From Granulosicoccus sp. (GTDB lineage Bacteria; Pseudomonadota; Gammaproteobacteria; Granulosicoccales; Granulosicoccaceae): 64,000 bases of DNA. Made by a program: the position numbers and the translations under genes. A model generated the notes under the pieces. It saw only the letters and a list, made by a program, of their open reading frames with translations. It had not been told where the DNA came from and did no database searches. This document shows positions 18,205 through 27,044 of the stretch, piece by piece. The stretch lies in contig JAHDGK010000004.1 of NCBI GenBank assembly GCA_020627685.1, forward strand, positions 57,567 to 121,566, written 5' to 3'. Each line of letters starts with the position of its first letter. The stretch's first letter is position 1.

Positions 18205-19461
18205 CTAAGGGCTTGTTCCTTCAGATTCGGTAATAACGGTATCTAACAATTCAATCCAATGGACAACCCGCCGCCCGCTTCCTGCTTGGATGTGTAACTG
18301 ACACCCAATGTTGGCCGTAGCGATAATATCGGGCTCGTCAGCCAACAACGAAGCAACTTTGTTGTCTCTTAACTGTTGGCTAATCTCCGGCTGAAAAATC
18401 GAGTAAGTGCCTGCTGAGCCGCAGCAAGTGTGAGAATCAGCAACAGGAGATAGCTTAAACCCGAATCGGGCAAGGATGGTTTCAGCGGCCATAGGCAGCT
18501 TTTGACCATGTTGCAGCGTACAAGGCGGGTGATAGGCAATCTTTCCCATAGCAGCCGACGACGTTTTGTATTTTGAAACGTCTTCCTCGGACAGAACCTG
18601 ACTCAGCGCTTCGACGATATCGCAACTGAGTTCGCTGACTTTTTTGGCTTTCTCAGCATACTGCGGATCGTCGGCTAGCACGTGCCCATAGTCTTTAACC
18701 ATAACGCCACAACCACTGGCCGTGGTAATGATGGCTTCACACCCCCCTTCAACAAACGGCCACCAAGCATCAATATTTTGTTTCATAAAGTCCCGAGCTT
18801 TATCTTGCTCGTTCAGATGAAAATGCACGGCACCACAGCAACCTGACGACTTAGCCGTCTCTAGGGAGATTCCAAAAGCGGAGAGAACCCGTGCTGCACT
18901 GACGTTTGTAGCTGGCGCCATCGATGGCTGAACACATCCATCCAGCACCAACATGGTTCTGGGATGAGTTTGAACTCGCGGAGCCCACGGCACGGTTTGT
19001 CGCATTGGGATACTGGAGGAAAGCTTTGCCGGCATCAACGGTCGCAACCACTGCCCCATTTTGACTAAGGGTCCGACACGTTTTGAATAAGGTAACACCG
19101 ACAGAATAAGTTTGCGCATCCAAACGGCTTTACCCGTTCGTGGAACACGATCCTCGACCAGTGATCGACCGGCATCCACCAAATGACCATACTCGACACC
19201 GGATGGGCAAGTGGTCTCACAGTTGCGGCACGTTAAACATCGGTCTAGATGCGTACGCGTCACTTCAGTCGGTTCATGCCCTTCAACCACTTGTTTGATG
19301 AGATAGATTCTTCCGCGAGGGCTGTCCTGCTCATCTCCAAGCAAGTTATACGTGGGACAGGTCGCGAGACAAAAGCCACAGTGAACACATTTCTTTAAGA
19401 CATCAGCAGCAGCAATGGCGCGAGGATCATTTGCCAGCGAAGGCGCTATCGTGGTTTGCAT
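18205..19461 (-). CDS. glcF: Glycolate oxidase iron-sulfur subunit GlcF
   Basis: A 418-residue electron-transfer subunit of membrane-associated glycolate dehydrogenase. Two 4Fe-4S motifs sit at the N-terminus: CVHCGFCLATCPTYN and CLTCRNCETTCPSGVEYG. Two CCG-type cysteine-rich domains follow, with SSGCCGAVHFH and SHTCCGSAG. Order and length match E. coli GlcF. It begins 3 bp after the glcE stop, within a glcD-glcE-glcF set. Confidence 0.95.
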   Translation of the reverse strand: MQTTIAPSLANDPRAIAAADVLKKCVHCGFCLATCPTYNLLGDEQDSPRGRIYLIKQVVEGHEPTEVTRTHLDRCLTCRNCETTCPSGVEYGHLVDAGRSLVEDRVPRTGKAVWMRKLILSVLPYSKRVGPLVKMGQWLRPLMPAKLSSSIPMRQTVPWAPRVQTHPRTMLVLDGCVQPSMAPATNVSAARVLSAFGISLETAKSSGCCGAVHFHLNEQDKARDFMKQNIDAWWPFVEGGCEAIITTASGCGVMVKDYGHVLADDPQYAEKAKKVSELSCDIVEALSQVLSEEDVSKYKTSSAAMGKIAYHPPCTLQHGQKLPMAAETILARFGFKLSPVADSHTCCGSAGTYSIFQPEISQQLRDNKVASLLADEPDIIATANIGCQLHIQAGSGRRVVHWIELLDTVITESEGTSP

Positions 19462-19464
19462 AGC

Positions 19465-20643
19465 TCAGACACTCACAGCGCCATCGGGCGCATCTACATG
19501 ATCGAATTCGGGGTGAAAACGGCCACGATTGAAAAGTCGATGGGGATCAAAACTGTCACGAACCCGACTCTGCAAGCGCCTCATCGGATCTTTAACCGGT
19601 TGAAAGGCAGGCTGTGAAGGATCTTCGTTCGCGGTGTAGCGTGTGGCATGCCCGCCGTGTTGCGCAACAGCATCGAATATCCGTTCAGCCGACTCGCTTG
19701 TTTTTAACCACCGCTGCGCACCGGCCCAGTCGTACAGCCACTCACCGTCAAGATCGATGGCAGGAACGTAGTCAGCCACCGATATGCGCCATAGGGAACT
19801 TTCACCACCGTGAGATTGGATGCCTTGCGTGAAAAACTCATGCGTATGATCCTTGATGGATGCCCACAGCTGATCATCGTTGGTGACAACATCGCCGCCA
19901 AGTTTTGCTGCAGCGGCATCCACTGCAGTGTCGCTACCGCTAAGTCTTAAATAACGAGAGTCATCAACCAGCATGGCCGCCGACAACGGTAGCGGTTGAC
20001 GTAATAGAGACGCAAACTCATGGCTTGCGTGAGCTTGGCTGCTTTGTCGAAGCGTTAGTTCTTTCGCAGGTTTGGGCAACACTTTCATGGACATGTCCAA
20101 CAATACGCCCAGTGTTCCCCAGGCACCAACCTGCACTCTTGAGACGTCATACCCTGCTACGTTTTTCATTACCTCTCCTCCGAAGGAGAGATCCTGAGCT
20201 TGACCATTAATAACCCGCATGCCCAACACGTAGTCACGTGCGGATCCGAAGAATGGACGGCGTGGTCCTGACAATCCGCAGGCCAGTACACCACCGATGG
20301 TGCTGCCTCCGAATTCGGGTGGTTCAAACGGTAACATTTGACCAGCAGCATTTAGCGCCTCATTGAGCTCTTTCAATGGCGTACCCGCTCGTACGGTCAC
20401 AACAAGTTCGGTGGGTTCATAGGTAATGATTCCCGTATGCCCGGCGATAGAGAGCTCTGTTTGTGTCTCCTCTACCGCGTTGCCCAAAAACTTTTTGCTG
20501 TTACCGCCCACAATACGCAAAGGCGATTTTTCCCGGCAGGCTTCATTGACGCGTTCAAGTAGCGCAGCACTGTCATCTTTTGATGTCACGTTTAAAATCG
20601 GCCTTTTAGAATCGTTCCAATTCGGGAAATGGTAGTTCGCCAT
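19465..20643 (-). CDS. glcE: Glycolate oxidase FAD-binding subunit GlcE
   Basis: About 392 residues from the ATG giving MANYHFPNWNDSKRP; seven more codons upstream are open. It carries the N-terminal FAD (PCMH-type) segment LRIVGGNSKKFLGNA and GGSTIGGVLACGLSGPRR, but is shorter than GlcD, as usual for GlcE. The start lies inside the last codons of glcD, with an overlap of 38 bp, indicating tightly coupled expression. It acts with GlcD and GlcF to oxidise glycolate (and possibly D-lactate) to glyoxylate. Confidence 0.93.
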   Translation of the reverse strand: MANYHFPNWNDSKRPILNVTSKDDSAALLERVNEACREKSPLRIVGGNSKKFLGNAVEETQTELSIAGHTGIITYEPTELVVTVRAGTPLKELNEALNAAGQMLPFEPPEFGGSTIGGVLACGLSGPRRPFFGSARDYVLGMRVINGQAQDLSFGGEVMKNVAGYDVSRVQVGAWGTLGVLLDMSMKVLPKPAKELTLRQSSQAHASHEFASLLRQPLPLSAAMLVDDSRYLRLSGSDTAVDAAAAKLGGDVVTNDDQLWASIKDHTHEFFTQGIQSHGGESSLWRISVADYVPAIDLDGEWLYDWAGAQRWLKTSESAERIFDAVAQHGGHATRYTANEDPSQPAFQPVKDPMRRLQSRVRDSFDPHRLFNRGRFHPEFDHVDAPDGAVSV

Positions 20644-22129
20644 GATGTACGTGCATGGCACCAAACTCGGCGCATCGCTGAAGCGTAGGAACCGCTTTTC
20701 CAGGATTGAGCAATCCTTCCGGATCGAATGCCGCTTTCACACTATGAAATTGCGTCAGCGTATTTTCATCAAACTGCACACACATCTCATTAATTTTTTC
20801 GACACCAACGCCATGTTCGCCGGTGACGGTTCCTCCCACTTCAACACACAGTTGTAGTATTCGGCTGCCGAGTTCTTCGGTGCGGTGTAACTCACCGGGT
20901 TTGCCTGCATCAAACATGATCAGTGGATGTAAGTTGCCATCGCCTGCATGAAAAACATTGGCTATTGGAAGCTCGTATTCCGCCGACATCTCGTCCATCC
21001 GTTGCAGCACGTATGACAACTGCTTGCGCGGTATCGTACCGTCGATGCAATAGTAATCTGGAGCCAATCGCCCAACAGCGGGAAACGCAGATTTTCGTCC
21101 TTTCCACAGTAATAAACGTTCTTCTTCGCTTTCAGCGACGTGCAAGCTCGTCACCGAACAACGAGAAAAGACCTCGGACACGCCCGCAACCTGAGCATCG
21201 ACCTCTTCAGCGAGTCCATCGAGTTCGCACAGTAGCAAGGCGGCAGCATCTGTTGGATAACCGCACTTAGCAAACGCCTCAGCAGCAATAATGGCAGGCT
21301 TATCCATTAGCTCCAGTCCCGCCGGAATAATACCCGCTGCAATCACCTCACCCACAGCATCGCCGGCAGCCTCAACACTATCGAATGCGGCAACCACTAA
21401 TTTTGCCACCGGTGGTACAGGCAGTAATTTAACTTTCACTTCTACGGTCACAGCGAGCATGCCTTCAGAACCTGTGAGTAGTGCCAGCAAATCGTAACCT
21501 TCATTGTCATGCCCATCACAGCCGAAGGTCATGATGTCACCATCGATAGTCACCACTGTCGCAGACAACACGTTGTGAACCGTCAGACCATACTTAAGGC
21601 AATGGACGCCTCCGGAATTCTCAGCGACGTTGCCGCCAATCGTGCAGGCAATTTGCGAGGAAGGATCAGGCGCGTAGTACAGCCCATGAGGACGAGCAGC
21701 ATCTGAAATAGCCAGATTTCTAACCCCGGGCTGTACACGTGCAAAACCCAGTTCTTCGTTCAACTCCAGAATTTTATTGAACTTGGCCAACCCTAGAATG
21801 ATGCCGTCTTCATGCGGAAGCGCCCCTCCGGACAGACCAGTCCCAGCACCTCGCGCAACGACCGGGACTTCATTGCTCTTTGCCCAGCGCATGATGGCCT
21901 GTATTTGGTCGATGGTATCGGGCAACACCACCAACAGTGGCGTCGCTTTCATCGCTGTCAGCCCATCGGATTCATAAGGACGCAGCTGCTCGACTGTTGA
22001 TAGTATGGCTTCCTCGGGCACTATGGCCTGAAGTGCTATTGCATGACGTTCCCGCCGTTGTTGCCGGTCTGCGAGAATATCGGAGGTCTCCAATATTTCA
22101 GCCAATGGCACCGATGGATTAGCGGACAT
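20606..22129 (-). CDS. glcD: Glycolate oxidase catalytic subunit GlcD
   Basis: A 507-residue FAD-dependent oxidoreductase of the PCMH/FAD_oxidase_C type. VVARGAGTGLSGGALPHEDG and CTIGGNVAENSGGVHCLKYG are FAD-contacting motifs. The C-terminal half has NVFHAGDGNLHPLI and TGEHGVGVEKINEM, which include metal and substrate His residues. The start is preceded by AAGGAG at good spacing. It is the first gene of glcDEF. The promoter region is shared with divergent pyruvate kinase and contains HexR-like sites. No glcC regulator gene is visible. Confidence 0.95.
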   Translation of the reverse strand: MSANPSVPLAEILETSDILADRQQRRERHAIALQAIVPEEAILSTVEQLRPYESDGLTAMKATPLLVVLPDTIDQIQAIMRWAKSNEVPVVARGAGTGLSGGALPHEDGIILGLAKFNKILELNEELGFARVQPGVRNLAISDAARPHGLYYAPDPSSQIACTIGGNVAENSGGVHCLKYGLTVHNVLSATVVTIDGDIMTFGCDGHDNEGYDLLALLTGSEGMLAVTVEVKVKLLPVPPVAKLVVAAFDSVEAAGDAVGEVIAAGIIPAGLELMDKPAIIAAEAFAKCGYPTDAAALLLCELDGLAEEVDAQVAGVSEVFSRCSVTSLHVAESEEERLLLWKGRKSAFPAVGRLAPDYYCIDGTIPRKQLSYVLQRMDEMSAEYELPIANVFHAGDGNLHPLIMFDAGKPGELHRTEELGSRILQLCVEVGGTVTGEHGVGVEKINEMCVQFDENTLTQFHSVKAAFDPEGLLNPGKAVPTLQRCAEFGAMHVHHGELPFPELERF

Positions 22130-22287
22130 GCACAGTCTCCTTAGATAACAACGAAATTCACTTTACCTTGGTCTAGATTACGTCGATCTCGGCAGTTTCG
22201 CTCAGTTTCACGGAGATTTTTCGCAATCTAGCTACGAATTGTTGGAGTTTGTTGCTTGTTGACTCCTCTGACGCTTTTCAGTTGCCA

Positions 22288-22302
22288 TGTAGTTTGACTA
22301 CA
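22288..22302. promoter_or_regulatory. HexR-like operator 1 (glcD/pyk)
   Basis: TGTAGTTTGACTACA is an imperfect 15-bp palindrome of the TGTA-N7-TACA type known for HexR. The flanking A and T extend the symmetry to 6 bp per arm. hexR itself lies about 3 kb away, and pyk is a known HexR target in gammaproteobacteria. Confidence 0.75.
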
Positions 22303-22403
22303 TAGAATTTGCAGAATATGCGTTGCGAGCGTAAAAAACAGCCAACGTATTTGGCGCAACATATTCACCAAAAGGCTTATTGAGTTAAACTACGGGAACA
22401 AAC

Positions 22404-22432
22404 GTATCAATTACTGACACTGATACGTCAGT
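22404..22432. repeat. Nested inverted repeats upstream of pyk
   Basis: GTATCA pairs with TGATAC across 11 bases, and ACTGAC pairs with GTCAGT across 8 bases in the same stretch. The two alternative pairings are mutually exclusive, suggesting either an operator or a switchable mRNA hairpin in the pyk leader. Confidence 0.4.
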
Positions 22433-22440
22433 CACTGCTG

Positions 22441-22455
22441 TGTAAATTAACTACA
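22441..22455. promoter_or_regulatory. HexR-like operator 2 (pyk-proximal)
   Basis: TGTAAATTAACTACA matches the TGTA-N7-TACA HexR pattern and ends 18 bp before the pyk start codon. Binding here would block pyk transcription or early elongation. Confidence 0.7.
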
Positions 22456-22473
22456 AATACAATTCAAAATTCG

Positions 22474-23901
22474 ATGAGACGCAGACGCAACGCAAAAATC
22501 ATTGGCACACTCGGGCCTTCCAGCAATAGTCACGAGACCATTCGTGCGCTCTTCGATGCGGGCATTGACGTTTTCCGTCTCAATTTCAGCCACGGCACTC
22601 ACGAAGATCATGCTCGGACTTACGGCATTATCCGCGAAATTGAAGTTGAACGTGGCAGGCCTATTGGCATCCTTGCCGACCTGCAAGGCCCCAAGCTACG
22701 GGTGGGCACCTTTGCCAACAAAAGCGAGATGCTAAAACCTGGAGAAAAGTTTGTTCTCGATCAGGACCCCACACCCGGAGACGCCACTCGCGCACCGCTT
22801 CTGCACCCGGAAATTTTTGCAGCCTTGACGGTCGGTGCACAATTGCTGATCAATGATGGAAAAATTCGACTCAAGGTCCTTGAGTTTGATGAGCAACGCG
22901 CTGTCACAGAAGTCATGGTCGGTGGAGAGATCAGCGGGAACAAAGGCGTAAACGTGCCCGACTTGTATCTGCCCATTTCACCGCTAACTGAAAAAGACCG
23001 CCGCGATCTTGATTACGCACTAGATCTCGGTGTTGACTGGATTGCGATGTCTTTTGTTCAACGTCCGGAAGATATGGTAGAGCTGCGGGAACTGGTTGGG
23101 CAGCGCGCGGCAATCATGGCCAAGCTGGAAAAACCCTCTGCCATTGAACATCTATCCGACATCGTTCAGCACAGCGACGGCATCATGGTTGCCCGGGGTG
23201 ATCTTGGCGTAGAGATGCCCCAAGAAAAAGTGCCTGTTGTACAAAAACAGATTCTTCGCTGCGCGCGTCAGGAAGGCAAGCCAGTGGTGGTGGCGACCCA
23301 AATGCTTGAATCCATGATTCATTCCCCCATACCCACGCGTGCTGAAAGCTCAGATGTCGCCACTGCTGTTTATGACGGAGCCGATGCCGTTATGCTCTCG
23401 GCCGAAACCGCCGCAGGTAGCTATCCGGTCGAGGCCGCTACCGCCATGAACCGCATCATCATTGAAGTTGAGAGAGACCCCTACCATCGCAAGATGGTTG
23501 ATGTTTCTATTCCCACGCCGGGAGATACGGTGGCAGATGCCATCAGTTCCTCACTTCGGCACGTCGCCACCGTGATGCCTCTGGCCGCAACGTTCACCTA
23601 CACAGAATCTGGATTTTCCAGTTTCAGAGCTGCCCGCGAGCGTCCTGAAGCTCCGGTAATCGGCTGCACACCTAATCGTGAAACTGCGCGTAAGTTGGCA
23701 TTAGTTTGGGGCGTTCACGCCGTTATTAATGAGGTCATGAACAGCATAGATGAAATGGTTTCCACCGCCATTAAGCTGACGCTACGTGAAGGTTTCGGTG
23801 AAATGGGTGAAATCATTGCCATCACAGCGGGAATGCCGTTTGGCCGAACCGGCACCACTAATATGCTGCGCCTGACGCGACTTAAAGAGCTTCCGAATTA
23901 A
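22474..23901 (+). CDS. pyk: Pyruvate kinase
   Basis: A 475-residue cytoplasmic enzyme converting phosphoenolpyruvate and ADP to pyruvate and ATP. RRNAKIIGTLGPSSNS and VFRLNFSHGTHEDH form the start of the barrel. IMAKLEKPSAIEH holds the catalytic Lys, MVARGDLGVEMP binds metal, and VVATQMLESMIHSP follows. The C-terminal domain is complete. The protein resembles the PykA type of gammaproteobacteria. The ATG lacks a clear Shine-Dalgarno sequence and sits just downstream of two HexR-like operators, pointing to glucose-responsive control. Confidence 0.95.
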   Translation: MRRRRNAKIIGTLGPSSNSHETIRALFDAGIDVFRLNFSHGTHEDHARTYGIIREIEVERGRPIGILADLQGPKLRVGTFANKSEMLKPGEKFVLDQDPTPGDATRAPLLHPEIFAALTVGAQLLINDGKIRLKVLEFDEQRAVTEVMVGGEISGNKGVNVPDLYLPISPLTEKDRRDLDYALDLGVDWIAMSFVQRPEDMVELRELVGQRAAIMAKLEKPSAIEHLSDIVQHSDGIMVARGDLGVEMPQEKVPVVQKQILRCARQEGKPVVVATQMLESMIHSPIPTRAESSDVATAVYDGADAVMLSAETAAGSYPVEAATAMNRIIIEVERDPYHRKMVDVSIPTPGDTVADAISSSLRHVATVMPLAATFTYTESGFSSFRAARERPEAPVIGCTPNRETARKLALVWGVHAVINEVMNSIDEMVSTAIKLTLREGFGEMGEIIAITAGMPFGRTGTTNMLRLTRLKELPN

Positions 23902-23999
23902 CCGCGCATAGGTACTGCATCACGTTTTTTTGGAAAGTAAACAATCTTGTCAGGTTCACCTGTCGGCTCACTTTAATAGTGGGTAGTCAGGTATCCTTG

Positions 24000-25424
24000 A
24001 TGAAGTATTGTTCGACAAACCTAAGAGCGCGCTTCGTGAAATTAAACCCTTGGACGCTGTTCATCGCACTGCTTGTGATTTGCACAAGCAGCCTTGCTCA
24101 GCAAGCTGCCTCCTCAGGCAGTCAACCGGAACCACACACGATTATTTCCCGCGATGTGATAGTTGCGCCCGGTGATTCCTTACGATCAATCTCTAAGAAG
24201 GAATTAGGACGAGCAGGGTTCGCTCCACACATTGCTGATTTCAACAACCTGCCCGTTGAAGCCCCTTTAGTGCCCGGCGACATCATTCGCATACCCATTC
24301 ACATCCCCGCTAGAAAAGAATTTGCTCAGGTTGTTTTCGTTAAAGGCTCAGTCGTTGCACAACGCGCCTCTAAATTGGATACGGACGCTCCTGAAAATAT
24401 TGACTTGGGCCCACAGCACTCCGAGTACAGTGACGTGCAAATGGTGTCCCTGTCTCGCAACTCTGAAGTATTTCCTGGTGACCTTATAGACACAGGTGCA
24501 AACGGCTTTGCCAGCATCGAATTCTCTTCAGGCGCCGTCATTAACTTACAGCCCAATACCGAAGCCCGTCTCAATCGCCTTAACTGCCTACCTGCTGACG
24601 ATAGCTGCGTTATCGACATCCGAACAATTCGCGGCAAGGTCACCTCAAACGTCAAAACCCGTGAAAATCAACCGGTGGACTTCCGAATCAGCACGCCATA
24701 CGCATCAGCTGCTGTACGCGGCACTATCTTCGACATCGATGTCGATGAAGGCGCGCTGTTAGTGGGTGTCACCGAGGGAGCTGTAGATCTATCCTCTGAA
24801 GCAGCCGACGCAAACACGGAGCTGGACTTTGGTTTTGGCAGTGTTGTTAAACAGGGTCAAGCTCCTAGCGATCCCATAGCGTTATTGCCTGCTCCAGTAT
24901 TTAAGCGAATCCCTGCGCGCCTTGCCGCCGGTGACACTATAGGTTGGTGGCCCAACCCGCGAGCTGCGGAATACGGCACGCTGGTGTCTACTAATGCATC
25001 TGGCACAGAGTCGCTTAGTTCGTTTGATGTGAGTGATCAGCGAGTCGGCTTTGACGACATTGAGTCAGGTGACTACTACTTGCACCTTCGCGCCATCGAC
25101 ACAAACGGACTGCGCGGATTTTCCACCAGCTCGTTAATTACCATTGCGGATATTGACCCAACTGTTGAGCCTGTGGACACCACAGTCGTCATACAGGGCA
25201 ATGAGTATTTGGTTGAAGTGAGCAACCCGTTCACTGAGGCTTTGGGATACGAAATTCAAATCTCAAACGACAGCTCTTTCAGCGATCCGCTCAGCGTTGA
25301 CGTCGATGACAGTGGTGCCGCTGTGTTCCGTGTAGACGATGACACAGTATTTACACGAGCTAGAGTATTACTCGATCCGTTTACCGTTTCAGCATTTGGT
25401 GCAACCGGCAGTACCAGTCGCTAA
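24000..25424 (+). CDS. Exported LysM-FecR domain protein
   Basis: About 474 residues from the ATG giving MKYCSTNLRARFVKL; a GTG 21 bp upstream is also in frame. A signal peptide precedes an ALA-QQAAS-type cleavage region. A LysM-like domain (about residues 48-97, VAPGDSLRSISKKELG ... PGDIIRIP) is followed by a FecR domain (about 130-265, with FSSGAVINLQPNTEARL and AAVRGTIFDIDVDEGALLVG). Two fibronectin-like segments complete it. Such periplasmic proteins are often encoded next to adenylate cyclase or TPR genes, but none adjoins this one. It sits between pyk and hexR and overlaps the hexR stop by 4 bp in convergent orientation. Confidence 0.8.
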   Translation: MKYCSTNLRARFVKLNPWTLFIALLVICTSSLAQQAASSGSQPEPHTIISRDVIVAPGDSLRSISKKELGRAGFAPHIADFNNLPVEAPLVPGDIIRIPIHIPARKEFAQVVFVKGSVVAQRASKLDTDAPENIDLGPQHSEYSDVQMVSLSRNSEVFPGDLIDTGANGFASIEFSSGAVINLQPNTEARLNRLNCLPADDSCVIDIRTIRGKVTSNVKTRENQPVDFRISTPYASAAVRGTIFDIDVDEGALLVGVTEGAVDLSSEAADANTELDFGFGSVVKQGQAPSDPIALLPAPVFKRIPARLAAGDTIGWWPNPRAAEYGTLVSTNASGTESLSSFDVSDQRVGFDDIESGDYYLHLRAIDTNGLRGFSTSSLITIADIDPTVEPVDTTVVIQGNEYLVEVSNPFTEALGYEIQISNDSSFSDPLSVDVDDSGAAVFRVDDDTVFTRARVLLDPFTVSAFGATGSTSR

Positions 25425-26251
25425 ACGAACTTGAAGTCGATAGCGCGGCGTGCCCTGGACAACTGCTCCAGCATGTGATCGCCGCCTCGTACTGCCACAC
25501 CCACCGCTAAAACGTCCAGCACCACCATTTGACCCAGCCGGGATTTAACCGGCGAGAAGATATCGCTGTCCTCATTAACATCGACGGTTAAAGCGACATC
25601 ACTGACCTGAGCTAAGGGTGAGCGTGTTGCCGTAACAGAAATGACTTTGGCTTGCGATTGACGGGCAATTTCGACGGTCTTCAAGATATCGCTACTTCGG
25701 CCGGAATGAGAAATAGCGATGACCAATGCGTTTTTATCCAATAACGCCGCCGATGCATGTTGTATGTGAGGGTCAGAGTAAGCGATAGCAGGCTTACCCA
25801 ATCGGAAAAATTTCAATTGGGCATCCTCTGCCACAACAGCAGAACCACCAGAGCCGTACAGCTCTATCCGCTCGCAAGCCTCATACATCGCGATCGCTTT
25901 ATCGAGCTGATCTTCGTTAATTTGATTACGAATTTGCACAAGCGATGCAATTGCACCGTCGAGCAATTTATTCGCCAGCTCTTTGCTCGAATCATCAACC
26001 GTGACGTCCTGATAAAAAAAGGTACCTCTACGAGCTAAATCTTGTGCAAGTTTGAGTTTGAATTGCTGAAAACCCACGCAATCAAGTGCACGGCAAAATC
26101 GAATAACCGTGGGCTCACTCACGGAGGCAAGCGTTGCGATAGCTTGAATAGAGGATTGAACACTCTGCTCTGGATCGGCGATAACGACATCGGCGACTTT
26201 TTGCTCAGATTTTCTGAGCGTATCTCTCGCAGCTTTAATTTTCGCCAGCAC
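25421..26251 (-). CDS. hexR: HexR, RpiR-family regulator of central carbon metabolism
   Basis: A 276-residue transcription factor. The N-terminal HTH (residues about 1-77) contains SEQKVADVVIADPEQSVQSS and VSEPTVIRFCRALDCVGFQQ. The C-terminal SIS domain (about 120-250) has LYGSGGSAVVAEDAQLKFFR and VIAISHSGRSSDIL. In gammaproteobacteria HexR binds TGTAAT-type palindromes and is relieved by 2-keto-3-deoxy-6-phosphogluconate. It begins 3 bp after the pgl stop in a zwf-pgl-hexR operon. That operon has a HexR-like box at its promoter, so autoregulation is expected. Confidence 0.92.
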   Translation of the reverse strand: MLAKIKAARDTLRKSEQKVADVVIADPEQSVQSSIQAIATLASVSEPTVIRFCRALDCVGFQQFKLKLAQDLARRGTFFYQDVTVDDSSKELANKLLDGAIASLVQIRNQINEDQLDKAIAMYEACERIELYGSGGSAVVAEDAQLKFFRLGKPAIAYSDPHIQHASAALLDKNALVIAISHSGRSSDILKTVEIARQSQAKVISVTATRSPLAQVSDVALTVDVNEDSDIFSPVKSRLGQMVVLDVLAVGVAVRGGDHMLEQLSRARRAIDFKFV

Positions 26252-26254
26252 TAT

Positions 26255-27022
26255 TTAGGGGCTCCAGTACACCGATACTGATTCAGGTGACTCTAACAAT
26301 AAACCGGTAACCGGTGCCATACCAGCCTGATAGCGGGCACCGGGATCATTACCGACAGCATCGCATAAAACCTGGCATTTCTGTTCGCCCGTTATGTGCA
26401 AATAACGGTGTTTAGCGTTCAGTAAAGCTGCCCTGGTGAGCGTGATGCGAGCTTGAGGCACCGAGGGCGGATGCATCATCATAACAGTACCCGTGCTGTT
26501 TGGATCCATGGCAGCGACCAGTTCGTGTTCTGGCGCATCGGGAAACAACGAGGCGGTATGACCATCATTCCCCATACCTAAAACGACTGCGGTGAATGGA
26601 CTGCCCATCGCCTTCACATCGGCAGTGATACTGCCAAGCGCCTGATCTGGAGATATATCGGGGCGATACAAGGATACAAATTTTGCTGAGGCCGCCTTAT
26701 CAACCATGAGCGTATCGCGTACCAGCGATTCGTTACTATCAGCATGACCCGGTGGAACCCAGCGCTCGTCCGCCAGCGTCACAAAAACACGTGACCAATC
26801 GATGTCAGCACCAGACAAGGCCTTGAATACGGGTGCGGGCGTACTGCCTCCAGAGACGATCAAGGACGCACTGTTGGTTTCACTGATTGATGCCTGTAAC
26901 CGCGTAAGCAATGATGTTGCTAGCGCCTCGGCGATGAGAAATTTATCTTCCGCCTGTACCCAGCTCGCACCGCGCGAACTCATACGTTCTTTTGCGCTAC
27001 TGATATAGTCAATGTTGCTCAT
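26255..27022 (-). CDS. pgl: 6-phosphogluconolactonase
   Basis: A 255-residue DevB/SOL-type lactonase that hydrolyses 6-phosphogluconolactone. LIVSGGSTPAPVFKAL, VTLADERWVPPGHADSN and VVLGMGNDGHTASLFP are the three family motifs. It is encoded 22 bp after zwf and 3 bp before hexR. It feeds 6-phosphogluconate to Edd, which is encoded divergently. Confidence 0.95.
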   Translation of the reverse strand: MSNIDYISSAKERMSSRGASWVQAEDKFLIAEALATSLLTRLQASISETNSASLIVSGGSTPAPVFKALSGADIDWSRVFVTLADERWVPPGHADSNESLVRDTLMVDKAASAKFVSLYRPDISPDQALGSITADVKAMGSPFTAVVLGMGNDGHTASLFPDAPEHELVAAMDPNSTGTVMMMHPPSVPQARITLTRAALLNAKHRYLHITGEQKCQVLCDAVGNDPGARYQAGMAPVTGLLLESPESVSVYWSP

Positions 27023-27044
27023 GATGTGTCTTTAGCCCTTTGGT

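Larger units (their letters stand above)
22130..22473. promoter_or_regulatory. Divergent glcD/pyk promoter region
   Basis: 344 bp with no gene, between two divergent starts. It holds two HexR-like palindromes and a nested palindrome, each listed separately. The glcD start has a strong AAGGAG ribosome site; the pyk start has none that is obvious. Exact -35/-10 boxes could not be fixed. Confidence 0.7.
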
